NCBI GenBank assembly: GCA_029213005.1
Contig: JARGPI010000029.1
Coordinates: forward strand, 1 to 64,000
DNA from: Verrucomicrobiales bacterium
GTDB taxonomy: Bacteria > Verrucomicrobiota > Verrucomicrobiia > Verrucomicrobiales > DEV007
Reading direction: 5' to 3'
Length of the DNA stretch: 64,000 nucleotides
In this document: positions 25,794 through 34,703 of the stretch, one piece after another
Numbering within the stretch: position 1 is the first letter of the stretch
Layout: every line of letters starts with the position of its first letter
The notes under the pieces: generated by a model
Seen by the model: only the letters and a program-made list of their open reading frames with translations
Told to the model about the DNA's origin: nothing
Databases searched by the model: none
Made by a program: the position numbers and the translations under genes

Positions 25794-27092
25794 ATGAGCA
25801 AAAAACCGTCATTTAAAAAAGGAAATCCACGGGGCTGCGTCCTCGAATGTCTCATGGAGTGGGAAAACACTTCCACTTACGCGAACGAACTTCTCGATCG
25901 CTACGCGGATTTTTATCAACTGAAGCCGGTGGATCGCGGTCTCGCCAAAGAGCTGCTCTTCGGGATGCTACGTCACCTCTACTTTCTCGACCAAATTATC
26001 AACGAGCTGCGCCAGAAAGGCTCTCTGAAACTTTCCGCCCAGTGTCTGCTCCGACTCGGTCTCTACCAGATCTTTAAAACCAAGATCGCTGATCACGCAG
26101 CGGTTAACGAAACGGTCTCTCTCGCAGCCAAACATGAAAGGGGACTGGTCAACGCCATCCTCCGAAATGCGATCCGCCAGCGCGATGAGCTGGAGGAGAA
26201 ATCAAAAAACTGGCCGCTGGATGATCGCTATTCTCATCCGGATTTTCTGATCGAGCGCTGGACAAAAAATTACGGCGAAGAAGCGGCCATTGCGCTCTGC
26301 GAATGGAACAACACTCCGTCTCCGGTTTACGCCCGAATTCATGATGAGGAGGGCTATCATCAGCGATTGAACAGGGTACCGTCCGAAAGTGTACAGGGTA
26401 CAGTCGAGGATGGTACCGGGTACCGTCCCGAGCCGGTCGAGGAGTATCCGGAATTTGTGAAACTGCCGCCCGGAGCGGTTCCGGTGGAGTGGATTGAATC
26501 GGGAACGATCTATATTCAGGATCCGAGCACATCGATTGCCTGCTGGTTGCTGGCACCGCAACCGGATGAAATGATCCTCGACGCTTGCGCCGCTCCCGGG
26601 GGAAAAACCGCACTGCTCGCTTCGATGGCGCCTTCGGGCACGAAAATTATCGCGACCGATTCGAACGAGTCGCGCCTAAAGCTGATGGAGGAAAATTTTG
26701 CCCGCCTTCAAGTCGAAAATGTCGAGGTTCGGGAAATCGACTGGGCCCGCCCCACCTCCAAGCAGCTTCAGGATTTGCCGATGTTCGATGCGATTCTTCT
26801 CGATCTGCCCTGTTCGAATACCGGCGTGATGCGACGTCGCATCGACGTCAGGTGGCGTCTTCAGCCCGGCGATTTTCAGCAACTGGCGGCTCTGCAGCTC
26901 AAAATTCTGAAAAATGCCGTGCAGCAGCTCAAGCCTGATGGCCGGATCATTTTCAGCACCTGTTCGATCGATCCCGAGGAAAACCGGGAGTTGATTGAGG
27001 CGAGCGGGCTGAAAATCGAAGAGGTTCGCGAGTGCCTCCCGTGGCGCGACGGCTTTGACGGAGCCTTTGCTGCCTGTCTTCGGCTTCATTGA
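25794..27092 (+). CDS. rsmB: 16S rRNA m5C967 methyltransferase RsmB, with a repeat-derived insertion
   Basis: A SAM-dependent rRNA cytosine methyltransferase of 432 residues. The N-terminal NusB-like domain covers about 1-140 (FGMLRHLYFLDQIINE, CLLRLGLYQIF, AVNETVSLAA). The catalytic Rossmann domain follows with the SAM motif DACAAPGGKTALLA (about 262-275). The catalytic cysteines lie in LLDLPCSNTGVMRRR and FSTCSIDPEEN. Between these domains, at about residues 193-213, lie three palindromes of the window's repeat family, in frame (see repeat entry). The gene starts after the REP region and is probably monocistronic. Confidence 0.93.
   Translation: MSKKPSFKKGNPRGCVLECLMEWENTSTYANELLDRYADFYQLKPVDRGLAKELLFGMLRHLYFLDQIINELRQKGSLKLSAQCLLRLGLYQIFKTKIADHAAVNETVSLAAKHERGLVNAILRNAIRQRDELEEKSKNWPLDDRYSHPDFLIERWTKNYGEEAAIALCEWNNTPSPVYARIHDEEGYHQRLNRVPSESVQGTVEDGTGYRPEPVEEYPEFVKLPPGAVPVEWIESGTIYIQDPSTSIACWLLAPQPDEMILDACAAPGGKTALLASMAPSGTKIIATDSNESRLKLMEENFARLQVENVEVREIDWARPTSKQLQDLPMFDAILLDLPCSNTGVMRRRIDVRWRLQPGDFQQLAALQLKILKNAVQQLKPDGRIIFSTCSIDPEENRELIEASGLKIEEVRECLPWRDGFDGAFAACLRLH
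26369..26430. repeat. GTAC-palindrome cluster inside rsmB (copy C)
   Basis: Three units in a row: a decayed ACAGGGTACCGT (26371-26382), TGTACAGGGTACA (26390-26402) and a variant GGTACCGGGTACC (26412-26424). The middle unit equals the core of the palindromes at 18133 and 41511. The third keeps the GGTACC arms by paired changes. There is no GAGCAA arm here. The insert remains in the rsmB reading frame. Confidence 0.8.
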
Positions 27093-27148
27093 GGCTTGCT
27101 TAAGGTGGCGAATTTGCCTATTTTGAATGGAATAACACCTCTTTAGTC

Positions 27149-28600
27149 ATGAAGTCAGCAGCCCTTGGCATTTTCTCACTTATCGCCGTCCTAATTTTCA
27201 CCTTCACCCTCGGGTTTATCTGGACCGGAAGCGCCGGTGTGCAATACAAGCGTGTTGCGATGACGGGCGACCAGTCTACTGCCGTGATTCTTGAAGAATG
27301 GCGCAAAAACATGCAGGGAGAAGCCGAGGACGTCGACACCGAGGTGATGGATCAGGGCTACGGCGACATGAAAATGACCGGCGCCGGTAGCGGCGGAGGC
27401 GGTGACAATACGGTGATTTGGATCAATATCCCCGGATTCCGTGGTGACTACATCGAGCAGGCTGCTGCGGCGTTTATGCAGAAAATGGCGGACGAGGGTG
27501 CTGCCACCACTAGAATGCGACCTAACTTTCCCCCGGTGACCTATGCCGGGCATACCACCATGGCAACGGGGACGACGACGAATATCCACGGAATTCCGAG
27601 TGATGTCTTCCGGGTCGGGGGACCGGGCGGAACGATTGTCAATAGGCCGATGGATTCCTCTCTGCTTGAGGCTGAACCCATCTGGGAGACCGCGACTCGT
27701 CAGGAGATGCCGACTTTGGTTCATGACTGGCCGCTGTCCCAGAATCAGACCGGCGAAAACAAGGCTGCCTACTTTCTCACTGAATTTGATCCCGAAGCAA
27801 CCGACGAACAGCGTCTCGACCGTCTCTGGGAAGCCTGGACTTCTCATCAGGGAGATAAGAAATTGCGACTCCTGATGTGTCGTCTCGATGATATTCTGAT
27901 GGCGGGCCGGATCAATGGTCCCCGGGCGGATGAAACTTATGAGGCCGTGAAAAAGACCGATGCTTTGTTGCAGGCCTTTGTCGAAAAAACCAAAGCAGCG
28001 TGGAGCAATTTGCGGGGCACCAAAGATGGTAATCTTGCGTTTCTGATTACCACTGACCACGGTCTGGCGGAGTTGGATAAAAACATCAATTTCAAGCAAC
28101 TGATGGGGCCGGAGATTATGAACAATCTCGAAGTGGCGGCTCACGATGCCATCGCCCATCTCTACTTCAAAAATCTGCCCGAGGGCGCTGCGGAAGCGAA
28201 TTTGCGGAAAGATCAGATCGATTCCGAGCTTAAGAAGCGGATTTATTTCCGGACTTACAAGCAGGAGGATCTCCCGTCGGATTGGAAGTATTCGTCTGCG
28301 GGCGGAAGAGTGGGTGACCGGGTGTTGGTTCTGAAGACCGGATTTGCCTTCTCAGATGTGGAGGCTGAGGAACCGGTTTTCAACCCGAGCGAGGGCGATG
28401 GATTTTACGGTGGCTTCGGGTATCCGGTTTCCGATTCGATCCGGATGTCTGGTCAGGTCATTTTGTGGGGTTATCCTCAGCAGGTTTCGTATGGTGACAT
28501 GGGCGAGATCGATCAAACCGTGTTTCACAGTACCGTCTGCAAGTTGTTGAAAATAAAAACTTCCGAGAAGGCCTCCGATAAGACCTTGAGTCTTCAGTAG
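27149..28600 (+). CDS. Alkaline-phosphatase-superfamily phosphodiesterase/nucleotide pyrophosphatase, membrane-anchored
   Basis: A 483-residue protein with an uncleaved or lipoprotein-like N-terminal helix (about 5-27) and a catalytic domain of the type I phosphodiesterase/NPP group. Seen are VIWINIPGFRGDYI (strand and first metal region), NFPPVTYAGHTTMATGTTTNIHGI, which contains the nucleophile threonine region, and LITTDHGLAEL with the metal-binding Asp-His. It would cleave phosphodiester or phosphomonoester bonds outside the cytoplasm. The substrate is unknown. A glycine-rich linker (GAGSGGGGDN) separates the anchor from the enzyme. It ends at a good intrinsic terminator. Confidence 0.82.
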   Translation: MKSAALGIFSLIAVLIFTFTLGFIWTGSAGVQYKRVAMTGDQSTAVILEEWRKNMQGEAEDVDTEVMDQGYGDMKMTGAGSGGGGDNTVIWINIPGFRGDYIEQAAAAFMQKMADEGAATTRMRPNFPPVTYAGHTTMATGTTTNIHGIPSDVFRVGGPGGTIVNRPMDSSLLEAEPIWETATRQEMPTLVHDWPLSQNQTGENKAAYFLTEFDPEATDEQRLDRLWEAWTSHQGDKKLRLLMCRLDDILMAGRINGPRADETYEAVKKTDALLQAFVEKTKAAWSNLRGTKDGNLAFLITTDHGLAELDKNINFKQLMGPEIMNNLEVAAHDAIAHLYFKNLPEGAAEANLRKDQIDSELKKRIYFRTYKQEDLPSDWKYSSAGGRVGDRVLVLKTGFAFSDVEAEEPVFNPSEGDGFYGGFGYPVSDSIRMSGQVILWGYPQQVSYGDMGEIDQTVFHSTVCKLLKIKTSEKASDKTLSLQ

Positions 28601-28623
28601 AAACTCTTTACCCTTATAACTGC

Positions 28624-28658
28624 AAAACCCGTTCCGATTAGTTTCGGAACGGGTTTTT
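28624..28658 (+). terminator. Rho-independent terminator
   Basis: AAAACCCGTTCCGA pairs with TCGGAACGGGTTTT (14 bp, perfect) around a 6-base loop and is followed by T. It lies 24 bp after the phosphodiesterase stop and can act on both strands. Confidence 0.88.
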
Positions 28659-28913
28659 ACGTTTTGGGGGAGGGCGTTTTTTCAGTAGGGGCTACGTTCG
28701 GGGGAAAGAAGTGGTGAGAGAGTTGCGGGTTTCTTGCTGGTCTGTTTGTGTTGTAAATTATCCGATGATTCGGATGAGATGCGGTATGCCAGTAGGACGT
28801 TGGGTACAGAATTTTATGCAGAAGTCTTTGCTTTTATTATTTTACCAGTGTCGGTTTGACAGAAATTAGGAAAACTGGCTTTTTCTTCACCAAGCTGTTA
28901 GAAATTCTCGCAA
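28659..28913. other. Intergenic region before the POT transporter
   Basis: Together with the terminator this makes a 313-bp gene-free stretch. It is AT-rich towards its right end and should hold the promoter of the transporter gene, but no convincing -35/-10 pair or operator was found. I see no small gene or RNA in it. Confidence 0.5.
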
Positions 28914-30803
28914 ATGTCGAAAAAAGAACACCGAACCACACCGTGGCCTTCGCGGGAAATGCCACCGGGAATCCCCTACATTATCGGAAACGAAGCAGCG
29001 GAGCGTTTCAGCTTCTATGGGATGCGGACGATCCTCACCATCTTTATGGTGAAATATCTGTGGCTGATGGGAGACCGGGCCGGAATTCCGATGACGGATG
29101 CCGAAGCGAGCGAGAAGTTCCACATGTTCGCCGGTTTTGTCTATCTGACTCCCTTTCTCGGCGCCATGCTCGCGGATTTCTTCTTCGGGAAATACCGTGT
29201 CATCATTTGGTTATCTCTGGTGTATTGCCTCGGGCATGCCGCTCTCGCCATGATGGGTTTCGTCGGAAAATCCGAGGTCTGGCTGTCGCTCGGGTTGTGG
29301 CTCATCATCTTCGGTTCGGGAGGCATCAAGCCCTGTGTCTCCGCACACGTCGGTGACCAGTTCGGCGCCCAAAATCAGCACCTGTTGTCGAAGATCTTTA
29401 ACTGGTTCTATTTCTCGATCAATCTAGGTGCGTTTGTTTCCTCGCTGCTGACTCCGTGGTTACTGGAGTGGTATGGACCACACTGGGCTTTTGGTATTCC
29501 GGGAGTGCTGATGCTGATCGCCACGATTTTCTTCTGGGCGGGGCGTCACAAATTTGTGCATATCCCGGCCAAGGGGCGCGGGGTTTTCAAGGACCTGGGT
29601 AGTAAAGAGGGATTGCTCGCGCTCGGGAAGCTCTGCATTCTCTACTTTTTCATTGCGATATTCTGGGCGCTGTATGATCAGACCGGGTCGTCCTGGGTGA
29701 TTCAGGCCGAGGACATGAACCGGGAGTTGTTTGGGATCAACTGGCTGTCGAGTCAGATACAGGCAATCAATCCGATTTTGATTCTTACCTTCATTCCACT
29801 TTTCACTCTGGTCCTCTATCCACTGGTGGACCGCTTTTTCACCCTCACTCCGCTCCGGAAGATCAGTATCGGGCTTTATGTGATGGTGATTGCCTTCGGA
29901 CTGGTCGCGGTCGCTCAGGAGAAAATTGATGCGGGGCTTCGACCGTCTATTTTGTGGCAGATCTTTGCCTACATTGTAATCACTTCGTCGGAGATCATGG
30001 TTTCCATTGTGGGGCTGGAGTTCAGTTATAAACATGCGCCGCGGTCTTTAAAATCATTTGTGATGGCGCTGTTTTTCGGAGCGGTTTTCTTCGGGAATAT
30101 TCTCACCGCGCGGGTCAATCATTTTATCCAGGTGGAGGCTCCGGCTGTGGTGGACTGGGAGACTGCGACGGCCACCGAAAAGCGCTTTGCGGGTTTTGAT
30201 GGAAAGGAAGGCACCCTGGATGATATCGTGGCGTATCGCGATGCGGAACTGGACTTTGCCGGGAAAGCGGAACTGCAGGGGCTCGTGGAAAAACTCAGTG
30301 CCGCGATTGAAGCCAATGGCTATGCCTCTCTGGATGCCACAACCGGTGGTGAACTGACCGCTCAGGTCATGGATCCCTGGGGGAATCCCTACCGGTATTC
30401 GCTGGTCAACGGGCGCCAGAGCCGGATCACCTCCACGGGACCCGATCAAACCTACATGACCGAATGGGATCAGGGCGTTGTTGTGAAAATCAATGTACCG
30501 GAAGCTGAGACGGAACCGGGAGCGATAGGTAAAGTCCTCGCGAAACTTCATCCCGCCGAGCCGTGGATTGAGAGCCGGAAGCGGGAGTTGGGTATTCAAA
30601 CCAAGGCAGAAATGACAGAGACCGGTCCCACCGTGACCACGAGCTATTTTGTCGGGGGACAGACCAAGCTCGAGGGCGCATCGTATTTTTGGTTCTTCAC
30701 CAAACTGATGCTCGGGGCGGCGATTCTCTTTATGTTTGTCGCGATGGTCTACAAGCCTAAAGCCTATCTCTATGAAGATGGCGAGGACAGCCTATCATCT
30801 TGA
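28914..30803 (+). CDS. POT/PTR-family peptide transporter with a GspG-like insertion
   Basis: A proton-coupled oligopeptide transporter of 629 residues. The PTR2 signature is at the N-terminus (NEAAERFSFYGMRTILTIFM), with FNWFYFSINLGAF further on and about 14 membrane helices overall. Between the penultimate helix (FFGAVFFGNILTARVNHFI) and the last one (FWFFTKLMLGAAILFMF) lies an extra domain at about residues 415-570. It contains MDPWGNPYRYSLVNG (D487 onward) and ITSTGPDQTYMTEWDQG. These strongly resemble the C-terminal fold and calcium site of type II secretion pseudopilin GspG. By POT topology this loop is periplasmic. The added domain's role is unknown. Confidence 0.88.
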   Translation: MSKKEHRTTPWPSREMPPGIPYIIGNEAAERFSFYGMRTILTIFMVKYLWLMGDRAGIPMTDAEASEKFHMFAGFVYLTPFLGAMLADFFFGKYRVIIWLSLVYCLGHAALAMMGFVGKSEVWLSLGLWLIIFGSGGIKPCVSAHVGDQFGAQNQHLLSKIFNWFYFSINLGAFVSSLLTPWLLEWYGPHWAFGIPGVLMLIATIFFWAGRHKFVHIPAKGRGVFKDLGSKEGLLALGKLCILYFFIAIFWALYDQTGSSWVIQAEDMNRELFGINWLSSQIQAINPILILTFIPLFTLVLYPLVDRFFTLTPLRKISIGLYVMVIAFGLVAVAQEKIDAGLRPSILWQIFAYIVITSSEIMVSIVGLEFSYKHAPRSLKSFVMALFFGAVFFGNILTARVNHFIQVEAPAVVDWETATATEKRFAGFDGKEGTLDDIVAYRDAELDFAGKAELQGLVEKLSAAIEANGYASLDATTGGELTAQVMDPWGNPYRYSLVNGRQSRITSTGPDQTYMTEWDQGVVVKINVPEAETEPGAIGKVLAKLHPAEPWIESRKRELGIQTKAEMTETGPTVTTSYFVGGQTKLEGASYFWFFTKLMLGAAILFMFVAMVYKPKAYLYEDGEDSLSS

Positions 30804-30840
30804 CGACTGTCCTATTTGAGGATTCGTTTGGTTCAGGAAT

Positions 30841-32526
30841 ATGATCAGGTTACCTATTTACTCTCTTTTTTCCCTGTGGTTGGTGGCCTTGATTGGTCCT
30901 GCCTCGGGGCAGGTGAAAATCCCAAGCTTCAATTTCGATAACTTTTCCCCGGGGACGAAAATCTCGATCAACCAGGTCGAGACGACTGATTTTCCAAGGG
31001 TGAAACTGTTCGCCACGGTTTCACGAGGTGGGTTGCCCCTCGGTGGATTGACGGCGGAGAACTTCCGGGTTCGGGAGAACGAAGCGGATCAGGCCCCGAT
31101 CAAAGTCTTTGTCCAGCGGGATGCTATCTCCTCCGTCTTACTCCTTGATGTGAGCGGTTCGATGAAAGGCGCGATCGACGACGTAAAAGTCGCTGCAATT
31201 GCATTCCTCAAAACACTCGAAGAGAAGGACCGCGTTCAGGTGGTGACCTTTCACGAGCGGATCGACACGATTTATCCGCTGGGAAGTGATTTTGCTGCTG
31301 CAGAGCGAGCCATCCTGAAAATCCGTCATCGGGGGGACACCGCTCTTTACGATGGAGTTTACAGCGCGGTCAGTGCGATTCGAGATATCCCGGGCCGCCG
31401 CGCGGTGGTTGTTCTGAGCGATGGAGTTGATGACGATGGTTTTGGCAATCAGTTGAGCAAAAGGGACCTCGACGAGCCGCTTATGCTTGGGATCCAAAGT
31501 AATATTCCGCTTTATACGGTAGGCCTCGGGTCGCAAATGGACGCTGGAATTCTGAAAACGCTGGCCGGAACCACCGGGGCTGAATATGCCAACGCTCCGA
31601 CCCGGTCTGAGTTGGAGGCGCTGTATGCCAGAATCGGACAACAACTTTCCAGTCAGTACGCCGTCGAGTACACGACTGCCAGCCCGCTCGAAGGTGGTCT
31701 TCGCGAGGTGAAACTGGATTTTGTGATCCCGAGTCGGAAACCCTATGCGGCACCGAACCCGGTCACCGATGATGCAGGAAGGGTAATCTCTTATGAAGCA
31801 CCGAAGCTCTCGGATGAGGACATCGGGAGATTGGCAAAGATGGCCGGCGTTGGAAAATTCGCGAAAGAGAACAAAATCAAACCGCTCGCGAAATTTATCG
31901 AAGAGATTCCCGATCAATGGCCCGACCAAATTCCGGTTTATCAAAAAGCGGATCAATTGAAAGCGGGGGAGGACGACAACAGAAAATCCTTTTCCTTCAA
32001 CGCACCGGAAAAAGCGGACGATTTTATCAGCTCGTATAAAAAAATCATCGGTGACGAAGAGTGGTCGATACAAAGCCAGACCAAGGCCGGAAATATCGCG
32101 ATTGTAAAGGCCTACAAAGGTCAGTCGGAGATGACGATCGGGATTCAGGGAGGAGAAGACCGGAGTCAGGTGACGGTGGAATATGATCTGCCTGCTTCGG
32201 AACCGATTTTGGTCGATAAAAACAGTTCCAATCAAATCATCGCAGCAGACGGGCGCGACGTGGTGATCGAAGCGCAGGATGGAGTGATCATCGTCAGTGG
32301 CGGCTGCGGAAAACTGACGATCAAGGGCGGGAAAAATCAGGTGCAGTGCGATGTTGTAAAGGAGGTCGAAATTATCGGCAACGGGAACATTCTTATCGCT
32401 GGCTCTCTCGGAAAGGGGGCCATCACCGGGGACAACAATGAAGTGGCGTGGGGCAGCGGTCTCGACGGACTCGATCCTGGGGTGACGACGGATGGATCGG
32501 ATAACAAAGTGATGGAGTTAGAATAA
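30841..32526 (+). CDS. Secreted VWA-domain protein with C-terminal DUF3060-like repeats
   Basis: A 561-residue exported protein. A signal peptide (about 1-23) is followed by a VWA domain (about 90-270) with an intact MIDAS motif LLDVSGSMKG (D103, S105, S107) and the later VVVLSDGVDDD. Residues about 320-440 form an unassigned helical region. The C-terminus (about 455-560) has short strand repeats such as RDVVIEAQDGVIIVSGGCG and NQVQCDVVKEVEIIGNGN, like DUF3060 beta-helix repeats. It probably binds a protein ligand through a metal ion on the outer face. Threonine aldolase follows after a few bases, but no functional link is evident. Confidence 0.82.
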   Translation: MIRLPIYSLFSLWLVALIGPASGQVKIPSFNFDNFSPGTKISINQVETTDFPRVKLFATVSRGGLPLGGLTAENFRVRENEADQAPIKVFVQRDAISSVLLLDVSGSMKGAIDDVKVAAIAFLKTLEEKDRVQVVTFHERIDTIYPLGSDFAAAERAILKIRHRGDTALYDGVYSAVSAIRDIPGRRAVVVLSDGVDDDGFGNQLSKRDLDEPLMLGIQSNIPLYTVGLGSQMDAGILKTLAGTTGAEYANAPTRSELEALYARIGQQLSSQYAVEYTTASPLEGGLREVKLDFVIPSRKPYAAPNPVTDDAGRVISYEAPKLSDEDIGRLAKMAGVGKFAKENKIKPLAKFIEEIPDQWPDQIPVYQKADQLKAGEDDNRKSFSFNAPEKADDFISSYKKIIGDEEWSIQSQTKAGNIAIVKAYKGQSEMTIGIQGGEDRSQVTVEYDLPASEPILVDKNSSNQIIAADGRDVVIEAQDGVIIVSGGCGKLTIKGGKNQVQCDVVKEVEIIGNGNILIAGSLGKGAITGDNNEVAWGSGLDGLDPGVTTDGSDNKVMELE

Positions 32527-32533
32527 AACGGTG

Positions 32534-33562
32534 ATGATCGATCTCAGAAGCGATACGGTGACAAAACCCACCCCGGAAATGCGACAGGCCATGTTCGAGG
32601 CCGAAGTCGGGGACGACGTGATGGGGGAAGACCCCACCGTAAATCAGCTCGAGGCGCGGGTGGCCGGGTTATTGGGTAAAGAAGCCGCCCTTTTCACCTG
32701 CAGTGCCACCCAGGGAAATCAAATCGCAATCCGGGTGCACTGTTCCCCGGGCGACGAACTGCTGATTAATTCCACCGGGCATATCGGTCTTTTCGAGGCC
32801 GGAGGGCCGGCCGTGATCAGCGGCGTGACCGTTCGGAAACTCGACGCGCCCCGGGGCATGCTTGAGGTGTCCGATCTCGAAGATGCTCTGTGGCCGGACG
32901 ATCCCCATTTCACCCGTTCGCGGCTCGTATGTCTCGAAAATACCACTAACATGGGTGGCGGTTTTGCCTATCCGCTTCAGCAGATGGAATCGGTTTCAAA
33001 ATGGGCGTTGGAAAAGGGACTGAAACGTCATCTCGACGGGGCGCGTTTCTTTCACGCAACCGTTTCGAAAGGGTATGCTCCTGCAGACGCCGCCTCGTGT
33101 TTTGATACCGTGAATCTCTGCTTCAGCAAAGGGCTGGGTTGCCCGATGGGGGCCGTGCTGGCAGGGACCGCTGAGGACATCCACCAGGCCCGACGGGTTC
33201 GCAAAATGTTGGGGGGAGGCTGCCGTCAGGTCGGTTTCGCTGCCGTTGCTATGCTTTATGCCCTCGATCATCACGTTGATCGTCTGGTCGAAGATCACGA
33301 AAAAGCGCGCCGTCTGGCTGAGGGGATTGCCGGAATCGAAGGGCTCAACTTGAGTTTTGGAGAACCCGAAACCAATATCGTATTTTTCGAAATTGCCGGG
33401 GAATTCGGTTCCGCAGTCGCGCTGCAAGCAGCTATGCTGGAACGGGGCGTCAAAATCGGATGTTCCGGAAAACAGCGGATCAGAGCGGTGACGCATCTCG
33501 ATGTTTCAATGGAGGAAATATCTGAAGTCGTCAGTGCTTTGAAAGAATGTCTAAGAAAATAA
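32534..33562 (+). CDS. ltaE: Low-specificity L-threonine aldolase
   Basis: PLP enzyme splitting L-threonine and L-allo-threonine into glycine and acetaldehyde. It has 342 residues from the ATG at 32534 (a GTG one codon earlier is also possible). Markers are MIDLRSDTVTKPTPEMR, the PLP-stacking region STGHIGLFEAGG, HLDGARFFHA, and the Schiff-base lysine in NLCFSKGLGCPMG (K199). Length and motifs are normal. It starts seven bases after the VWA gene. Confidence 0.95.
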   Translation: MIDLRSDTVTKPTPEMRQAMFEAEVGDDVMGEDPTVNQLEARVAGLLGKEAALFTCSATQGNQIAIRVHCSPGDELLINSTGHIGLFEAGGPAVISGVTVRKLDAPRGMLEVSDLEDALWPDDPHFTRSRLVCLENTTNMGGGFAYPLQQMESVSKWALEKGLKRHLDGARFFHATVSKGYAPADAASCFDTVNLCFSKGLGCPMGAVLAGTAEDIHQARRVRKMLGGGCRQVGFAAVAMLYALDHHVDRLVEDHEKARRLAEGIAGIEGLNLSFGEPETNIVFFEIAGEFGSAVALQAAMLERGVKIGCSGKQRIRAVTHLDVSMEEISEVVSALKECLRK

Positions 33563-33622
33563 ACGGAAGAACGACGTTTTTTCACTTTCCCGCTTGTGCA
33601 ATTACCCCGTTATTCGTCGCTC

Positions 33623-34696
33623 ATGAAGAAAGCAATTACTGATGATCTGAGGATCGATAGTCTCAGACAATTGATCGCGCCAATCGTCCTGATGGAACAA
33701 TTACCGATGTCCCGTCAGGCTGCCGATCTTATTTCAAAATCCCGCAAGCAGTGTGAAGAGATTCTCTCCGGACAAAATGACCGGGTTCTCGCCGTGGTCG
33801 GCCCCTGCTCGATTCATGATATCAAAGCCGCTAAAGAATACGCCGAGCGGCTCAAAGAACTTCAGGCCAAAGTGGAAGACGACGTGCTTCTCGTAATGCG
33901 GGTTTATTTTGAAAAACCAAGGACGACGGTCGGTTGGAAGGGTCTCATCAACGATCCGCTCATGGATGAGTCTTACCAGATTAACAAAGGCCTCACCATC
34001 GCCCGGAAGTTGCTGCTGGATCTGGCTGATATGGGCGTTCCGTCAGGCACTGAATTTCTCGATACGATCAGCCCTCAATACATCGCTGACGCAGTAGCCT
34101 GGGGAGCGATCGGAGCCCGGACTACAGAAAGTCAGATCCACCGCGAGCTGGCCAGTGGGCTGAGCATGCCGGTTGGATTCAAAAACGGAACGGGCGGAAA
34201 TTTCCAGATTGCGATCGATGCCATCATGGCGGCGCAACAACCCCACCGTTTTCTCTCCGTGACAAAATCAGGCGATTCCGCGATCGTCGCCACCAAAGGC
34301 AATGAAAGCTGCCACATCATTTTACGGGGCGGAAAAACCGGCCCCAATTTCGATGCGAAAAGTGTCGCAGAAGTCCGTTCCGCTCTTGAAGCGAAAGGAC
34401 AGGATCCCTGCATCATGCTCGACTGTTCCCACGCCAACAGCGAAAAAGACTACCGGAACCAACCGAAGGTCTGCAAAAATATTGCGGATCAGATTGGAGA
34501 TGGCGATACCTCAATCCGGGCGCTGATGATCGAGAGTCACCTCAACGAAGGCAACCAGAAAGGATCCTCCGATCTGGACAGTCTGGAGTATGGCGTCAGC
34601 ATCACCGATTCCTGTGTCAACTGGGAGACGACGGTTGAGATGATCGAAGACCTTGCCAAAGGAGTGCGCAAGCGTCGGGCCACCTTCATTGCCTGA
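33623..34696 (+). CDS. aroG: 3-deoxy-7-phosphoheptulonate (DAHP) synthase, class I (AroG/F/H type)
   Basis: First step of the shikimate pathway: condenses phosphoenolpyruvate with erythrose 4-phosphate. The 357-residue protein from ATG 33623 aligns with the enterobacterial type (DDLRIDSLRQLIAP, VVGPCSIHD, RVYFEKPRTTVGWKGLINDP, GARTTESQIHRELASGLSMPVGFKNGT, LDCSHANSEKDY). A GTG at 33596 would add nine residues with no counterpart in relatives. The ATG at 33623 gives the family start. The allosteric type (Phe, Tyr or Trp) cannot be decided. murI begins 7 bp after its stop. Confidence 0.96.
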   Translation: MKKAITDDLRIDSLRQLIAPIVLMEQLPMSRQAADLISKSRKQCEEILSGQNDRVLAVVGPCSIHDIKAAKEYAERLKELQAKVEDDVLLVMRVYFEKPRTTVGWKGLINDPLMDESYQINKGLTIARKLLLDLADMGVPSGTEFLDTISPQYIADAVAWGAIGARTTESQIHRELASGLSMPVGFKNGTGGNFQIAIDAIMAAQQPHRFLSVTKSGDSAIVATKGNESCHIILRGGKTGPNFDAKSVAEVRSALEAKGQDPCIMLDCSHANSEKDYRNQPKVCKNIADQIGDGDTSIRALMIESHLNEGNQKGSSDLDSLEYGVSITDSCVNWETTVEMIEDLAKGVRKRRATFIA

Positions 34697-34703
34697 TCCA
34701 ATT

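Noticed and set aside
31138..32235. Long minus-strand reading frame opposite the VWA gene
   Set aside because: The forward frame has signal peptide, MIDAS motif and repeats; the reverse shows no domain.
34653..34703. Upstream TTG start of murI
   Set aside because: It would lie inside aroG, and the extra residues have no match to the family, while the ATG at 34704 gives the conserved start.
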